Made by a program: the position numbers and the translations under genes. The notes under the pieces are model-generated. The model saw only the letters and a program-made list of their open reading frames with translations. It was not told the origin of the DNA and did not search any database. A stretch of 10,179 nucleotides of DNA, taken from contig RKRO01000263.1 of assembly GCA_007571355.1 (NCBI GenBank), positions 1 to 10,179 on the forward strand, given 5' to 3'. The DNA comes from Candidatus Poribacteria bacterium (GTDB lineage Bacteria > Poribacteria > WGA-4E > WGA-3G). Below, in pieces: positions 6,101-10,179 of this stretch. The first letter of the stretch is position 1, and every line of letters begins with the position of its first letter.

Positions 6101-9100
6101 TTCAGCGATCCTCATTTCAAATTCAGGGTGGGCGGCAAACCCAGTGGATACCGAGGGATTTTGATGAAGCACAAGCAGGCGCGCTCGTCCAGATAACAAC
6201 AATCGCACAACAGCAACGAAAATTGGGGGCACTCATCAACCAGCTTGAAGCTCAAGCTGATGCCGATCCGAAAAACATAAAAGTCCTTGAAACGTTAGCG
6301 CAAATTTATATCTTAACCCAAAATACCGATAAGACAAATGAAACACTCGAACGGCTCATTACCGCATCACCCAATGATCCTGTCTATCAAGGAACGCGCT
6401 TAACCCGGTTAATGGGACAAGGCATCAGTTATGAAACGCTGAAAAAATACCTTGATGAAATGACCGCTTTAGTTCCTGACGCACGACTCTGGTATGTCGC
6501 GCGGTATGCAAGCAACTTCTATCGGCAGGGACGGAAAGAAGATACTGAAAAACTGGTCGTAGAACTTGTAGATGCAGAGGTATCTGACCTCAATACAGGT
6601 GCAACAGTTGTCAGTACGCTTGCACGGATCGGGAGAACGGACGCTGCCGAGAAAGCCCTTACACAGATTCCAGTACCAGGGCTTTCAACGCCGCAACGTC
6701 AGTCAGCACAGAATACGCAATGGCATCAGTATACGGATATTTACCAAAATCTCGCCACTGCTTATATTCGTGACGGACAGACTGACAAGGGCATTACACT
6801 GTTCTGGACCTTCTTTGAACGCACCAAACCGCCAGGGACTAATGCACGGCGCGTCGCAACCTTAGCATACACAAGTCGCTCGTACTCCGGTTATGCACCG
6901 CTACAGACAAATTATCCATCACCAACGGCTTATTACGATCAAAATCGTTTACAGTTCCTCCAGCGGGTTTTCAGCCAATTGTGGTCCCGCGATCAACAAG
7001 AAGCACTCTATAAAAAATTGCAGGCTGAACTGGAACGTGCGACAGGTAGGGACCGTATCTATCCGAGTTTGGCACTCAGTTATTGCTATTGGTGGGCAGG
7101 GCAGCGTGACAAGGCACAAGTCGTCCTCGCCGCGCTTCAAAAGGAATTCCCTGAGGATCTCACCCTTAAGCTAAACACAATTTTTGCCTCTATTCAAGCA
7201 GGACAACACGCTGCGGCTTTCAAATTAATTACCGGACTCGCTGAGGCAGATCCGCGAAACCGCAAACAGTACCATGAACTCACACTGCAGCTTGCCGTGC
7301 AGACAGGCGATACCGTTGCTGTCCGCGAATTGGTGATGAAGGCACTCAATTCACCGAGTGGGGCTCGTGAACTTTATCAATTCTCGCGAACACTCCAACA
7401 GAACGGACTCACCCAATACGCAATCGCTATTGCCAAAAAAGCGATGACCCTGGCAACAGGTGAACGTGATCCGAATTTTCTTGTAGATTTAAGCCAACAT
7501 TTGGATGACTTAGGACGCGGGCAGGATGCCGCGCGGGTCGCCGCGCGCGCGATGCAGTTCGCCAACCAGCGCGACCGACACGGACGCGCCTTGTATTCGT
7601 GGGATCTTCGACGCGCCGTACAGACCGCCGGACGGGCAAAAGGATTGCGAGAACGCGAACCTCAGCTCGTTGCCGCTGCCCAGAAGGACCCTAATTCGTT
7701 TCAGGCACGCCTCAGATTGGCAACGTTCTATGAACAGACAAATCAGGTGCAAAAGGCGTCTGAAGCGTATGAGGCGGCACTTTCCCTGCGGCCTCAGGAC
7801 AGTATGACACGACAGCGATACGCGCAGATGTTAGAGCGTCGTGGCAAGGCGAAGGAGGCCGCAGCGCAATACATGATACTCCTCAAAGAGAATCCAAGCG
7901 CACTCGGTTACAACTATTACCAGGTAATGGACGTTTTCTTTACCGCAGGCAAAGTTGATGAACTCGTTTCGCTCGCCAAGGATATGATCGTTCCATCTGT
8001 CGGGCAAAGCTATGGCAATTTTTTCGCAGAAGGCGTGGCACGTCAGTCCCTCGAAAACAATAACCCTAAAGCCGCGATTGAACTCTACGAAAAAATTCTT
8101 GCCGTGCAGCCAAACAAGACTTCTTCCTATACCGACTTGGCTTCCGCTTATGCCGCTGCAGGTGACCGTGAAAAGGCGATCCAGTTCCTACGCGAAAAAT
8201 TGGACACAAAAGATACGGCACTCTCGCGATCCCCACACGTACAGGTGGATATTGTATCAAAACTGACCGAGTTCTACAAAGCTTCAGAGCGGATCGAGGA
8301 ATTGCTAACAGAATATGAGGCAAAACTTGCTGAGAAACCTGACGACGCATTGCTCATCTATCTCGTCGCTTCTATGAAGATCGCAGCGGACGACCTTGAA
8401 GGCTCAGACGCACTCGTTGACAAACTCCTTGATGATTCAACGTCTGTAGATACACACTGGTTAAACAATCTCGCCGATGCTTACCGAGGCGCGAATGACA
8501 GAGATCGTGAACTGCGTTTGCTTGAGTCGGCAATTGCGAAAATCAATCATCAAGATACAGGGCATCTGACAGAAACCTATCAAAAACTTGGCACGGCTTA
8601 CGCCAAGAAGGGTGAGAAAGAAAAAGCGCAAGACACATTCCGTAAGATGGGGACGCTCCGTCTACTCCAAGGGCGTAGTTTGTATCAAAAAGAGCAAATC
8701 GCGAACACCTACATGCAACACGAAATGTGGGACGATGCGGAGGCACTCTTTACCGAAATTGTTAATGACTTTTCAACACAACGGTGGACCCGTGAGCAGG
8801 CGCGACGACAGTTAATGCAAATCAAACAGCAACGTGATGGGATGGCAAAGGCAACCCGTACGCCTGAAAAAACGGAAAAGTTTGATGTCGGAATGCAAAG
8901 AACGTTAGCACAACAGTACGTCCAACAGAACGAAGTTAAAAAGGCGGTAGACATTTACGAGAAACTTGCAGAGGTGATGCCCGAAGATCTTGAATCACGC
9001 GCACAACTCGCAAATCTCTATTCACGCCAAAATGAGCACGATAGAGCGGTAGATACATGGAAGGCCTTACTTGACGAAGATCCCGAAAACACAAAGTATC

Positions 9101-10155
9101 AAGATGGCCTCGTTGATGCCTACCAGGCTGCTGACAAAACCCCCGAAGCACTTGAACTTGCACAGCAATACATCGAAGCAGACACAGAGAACAGTGTTCA
9201 CTATGCGCGGCTTGCGAAACTTTATGCTGCCGAAGACCGGGTGGACGATGCCATTGATGCGTGTAAAAAAGCTGTTGAACGCAACCCCAGTGATGGAGGG
9301 GCTTATCGTCAATTGGGACAACTGTATCTCCGTAAAGATGATCTGGATGCCGCTGAAAAAGCGTTCAAAGAAGCCATCCAATACACCGAAGAATTCAGAC
9401 GGCGGAGTATTGAACGGCAGCTCATGACCGTCTATAAGCGTCAGGGCAAATTAGAAGAAATGTTAAAGCAGGCGGAAGAGGCTGGCACGATAACGTTTGA
9501 GATGCAACGACAGCGCGCCCAAGACTATCGTAACGCCGGTGAATTTCAGAAAGCAATTGAGACATATAAGAAAGCGTTGGATATGACCACACAAAGTTAC
9601 CAACGCGGGAACATTTCTAACGAGCTGCTGAAACTATACGTCCAGGTTGGTGATAACGATTTGGCGATAGAGCTCTATGAAAATCAGTCTCAGACCAGCC
9701 CGATAGGGAGCGTCTCTTTCAGTACGAGTGCGTCCGGTATCAAAATTATGTCGGGTGGAGATGAGGCGCGCGAGACCCTGATTAATGCCTATAAAGATCA
9801 AGGAAAACTTGAAGCGTTGGAAACCATTTTTAAGGAAAAACGCGAAAAGGATTCAACGAATCCAGCGGTGCTTGAAATGGTTGCTGAAATTTATCGGAAT
9901 GCCCGCGACTATGAAAAGGCTGCCGAAGCCTATCAGGCACTCTGCAAAGCACAACCGAGTAACCTCAACAGTTTTTTCTATGCTGCTGCCGCGCTGCAAA
10001 AAAGCAACCAACCCGATCTTGCAAAAGAGATGCTCAATCAGGCCGAAGTCGCACTTTCAACCAATCCCCGCGCACAATTCGATGAACTCATAGCGAGTAC
10101 GGTTTATGAATGGTTGAAAGTTATACGAAAGTTAATCATAGCATACGCTAAATGA
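3103..10155 (+). CDS. Giant secreted tetratricopeptide-repeat protein
   Basis: A 2350-residue protein, roughly 265 kDa, almost wholly TPR. It starts with a Sec signal peptide: MFIRKK, a hydrophobic core (about residues 7-28) and a plausible cleavage after TLA29. There is no good lipobox, since the LLFC cysteine lacks the small residue before it. About 26 TPR-like units fill residues 34-959, for example 81-114 with LG, AxxxYQRAVEL and AP in the expected places. A Gln/Asn/Thr/Pro-rich and FQIQ-containing linker spans about 960-1036. About 34 more units follow, interrupted by an aromatic-rich stretch near 1247-1315, a charged linker near 1909-1926 and a Ser/Gly-rich insertion near 2199-2215. The tail (2323-2350) is not TPR and ends in basic/hydrophobic KVIRKLIIAYAK. 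No catalytic motif is visible. TPR arrays form superhelices that bind proteins or peptides, so the likely role is a periplasmic or extracellular scaffold; partners are unknown. The N-terminal repeats are the closest to consensus, and the middle is more degenerate. The gene has its own 292-base leader. Confidence 0.92.
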   Translation: MFIRKKCLIVACVLYLLFCTLHFSAITLAQDEKVVERYKLMLSRNPKEGSTFDRLYQFYLEDAGLDTMVADYQAAAAAKPNDSNLQLILGHIHKRLGKDAETLAAYQRAVELAPNNYYPHFALGQMYATLRRHEDAIYELTEAAELSAETQAASPEELMTIYKALGRAYFSRDRVDEAISAWTKISELDPENIFSRIELANLFREQQLYEQAIAQHEAIIALKTDDPYRVCLSRREIGNIHEEKRDYETAIQTYEVALALTAPGNWLRKDLQHRIIGIYAADGNWEGLITHYKEKLQDTPNDPELIGLLAEAYIENQQLDEGIDAYQKALELAPTDTALRLSLIAAFRNAEKFQEAAAAYESLSEQQPDDFGIYRELGELYLQLDDEDMARSTYQRMFARDPDNASTHLILAEIYANHGWVDDAVTAYQKAISLATDNLDYIEYFGEFYFREGNRAKTLETWNQMVAGDKAIAENYDRLAKLLDSKARVLNSQAEAIDASQKAAELAPDVYRYREALAKRLLENRDYDKALAEYTEAAKLAPNEFFAEQMDNQRIEIYRRQGTLVEKIDALETALEKPDIAAADAFIQYKQLAKMYLKLGNTTYALEVLMKAKVLEPNDVVVNRWIAEVYTLQGRRDDANAIYIHLIEVDSANAREYYTNIARSYLEARDFAAATDAAKQAIAHSPRNPEGHQMLALIAKQAGNYEMAIDSFKQAIRLRPESTNIRSELAEIYKLSARPRQALEQYWRCWELSASVSDKLVFVKPLSELYYDLGRRGELEEKLKQMSKTNTSDIASVVALANLYQMEGDLPNARFQLARALDRKRDNSDLLAQLVKISLDLGDTQDALTYQQRLVKAQPNPMHRQQLGELLFDVGREQEAIQAWTKLLYTKNQPFDAEIKLATLLIQHGLLDEAISVLDRAAEKVTGPNAHIEMYQLGDAFVEMNEFDRARPLFQRVLDMPDPTQNATQNPTTNAPRATSGPPGIRTDRFDLQRTLAFQIQRSSFQIQGGRQTQWIPRDFDEAQAGALVQITTIAQQQRKLGALINQLEAQADADPKNIKVLETLAQIYILTQNTDKTNETLERLITASPNDPVYQGTRLTRLMGQGISYETLKKYLDEMTALVPDARLWYVARYASNFYRQGRKEDTEKLVVELVDAEVSDLNTGATVVSTLARIGRTDAAEKALTQIPVPGLSTPQRQSAQNTQWHQYTDIYQNLATAYIRDGQTDKGITLFWTFFERTKPPGTNARRVATLAYTSRSYSGYAPLQTNYPSPTAYYDQNRLQFLQRVFSQLWSRDQQEALYKKLQAELERATGRDRIYPSLALSYCYWWAGQRDKAQVVLAALQKEFPEDLTLKLNTIFASIQAGQHAAAFKLITGLAEADPRNRKQYHELTLQLAVQTGDTVAVRELVMKALNSPSGARELYQFSRTLQQNGLTQYAIAIAKKAMTLATGERDPNFLVDLSQHLDDLGRGQDAARVAARAMQFANQRDRHGRALYSWDLRRAVQTAGRAKGLREREPQLVAAAQKDPNSFQARLRLATFYEQTNQVQKASEAYEAALSLRPQDSMTRQRYAQMLERRGKAKEAAAQYMILLKENPSALGYNYYQVMDVFFTAGKVDELVSLAKDMIVPSVGQSYGNFFAEGVARQSLENNNPKAAIELYEKILAVQPNKTSSYTDLASAYAAAGDREKAIQFLREKLDTKDTALSRSPHVQVDIVSKLTEFYKASERIEELLTEYEAKLAEKPDDALLIYLVASMKIAADDLEGSDALVDKLLDDSTSVDTHWLNNLADAYRGANDRDRELRLLESAIAKINHQDTGHLTETYQKLGTAYAKKGEKEKAQDTFRKMGTLRLLQGRSLYQKEQIANTYMQHEMWDDAEALFTEIVNDFSTQRWTREQARRQLMQIKQQRDGMAKATRTPEKTEKFDVGMQRTLAQQYVQQNEVKKAVDIYEKLAEVMPEDLESRAQLANLYSRQNEHDRAVDTWKALLDEDPENTKYQDGLVDAYQAADKTPEALELAQQYIEADTENSVHYARLAKLYAAEDRVDDAIDACKKAVERNPSDGGAYRQLGQLYLRKDDLDAAEKAFKEAIQYTEEFRRRSIERQLMTVYKRQGKLEEMLKQAEEAGTITFEMQRQRAQDYRNAGEFQKAIETYKKALDMTTQSYQRGNISNELLKLYVQVGDNDLAIELYENQSQTSPIGSVSFSTSASGIKIMSGGDEARETLINAYKDQGKLEALETIFKEKREKDSTNPAVLEMVAEIYRNARDYEKAAEAYQALCKAQPSNLNSFFYAAAALQKSNQPDLAKEMLNQAEVALSTNPRAQFDELIASTVYEWLKVIRKLIIAYAK

Positions 10156-10159
10156 CGGA

Positions 10160-10178
10160 ACCCCAGACGGGTCTCTTT
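10160..10178 (+). terminator. Weak hairpin after the TPR gene, possible terminator
   Basis: ACCC (10160-10163) and GGGT (10169-10172) can pair around CAGAC, followed by CTCTTT, five bases after the TGA stop. An alternative pairing is AGAC/GTCT. The stem is only four base pairs, the T-tract is short, and the window ends here, so this may be only part of a larger structure. Confidence 0.25.
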
Positions 10179-10179
10179 G

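Noticed and set aside
7542..7551. Alternating CG run as possible Z-DNA or regulatory signal
   Set aside because: It is a short CGCGCGCGCG stretch within Ala/Arg-rich TPR codons and is explained by coding composition.

Overview
The window appears to be a piece of a bacterial genome or metagenome contig. It has AAGGAG-type ribosome binding sites, tightly spaced co-directional genes, moderate GC in the genes and AT-rich intergenic DNA. All supported genes are on the + strand. An enormous secreted tetratricopeptide-repeat (TPR) protein, AAGGAGAxxxxATG starts and short GGGTTGYAACCC palindromes remind me of Candidatus Poribacteria or related environmental lineages. That placement is inference from style only; the window contains no marker gene.

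Layout. (1) Positions 1-408 are an AT-rich leader with an imperfect hairpin, a perfect 21-bp tandem duplication carrying a consensus Shine-Dalgarno sequence, a possible sigma70-like promoter, a tiny possible leader ORF and a 14-bp palindrome. (2) Positions 409-2810 hold three consecutive genes: an APH/SrkA-type phosphotransferase with an unusual Cys-rich N-terminus (409-1545), a single-domain cupin (1649-2068) and a small HEXXH metallopeptidase-like protein of the gluzincin (M61/M1-like) type (2109-2810). A 52-codon ORF may overlap the end of the third gene. (3) Positions 2811-3102 are a mostly non-coding spacer with two inverted repeats. (4) Positions 3103-10155 are one 2350-residue exported protein made almost entirely of about 60 TPR-like units. 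(5) The last 24 bases may hold a weak hairpin.

How the genes may work together. The first three genes are close enough (gaps of 103 and 40 bases) to be one transcript: a small-molecule kinase, a metal-binding cupin and a cytoplasmic metallopeptidase-like protein. No substrate can be named. The TPR gene has its own leader and signal peptide and is probably a separate unit, acting as a periplasmic or surface scaffold. I found no CRISPR array, tRNA, rRNA, transposase or phage gene. The most unusual points are the size and architecture of the TPR protein, the Cys-motif/kinase combination, the short palindromes bracketing the kinase gene (one possibly truncating its C-terminus) and the duplicated Shine-Dalgarno repeat.
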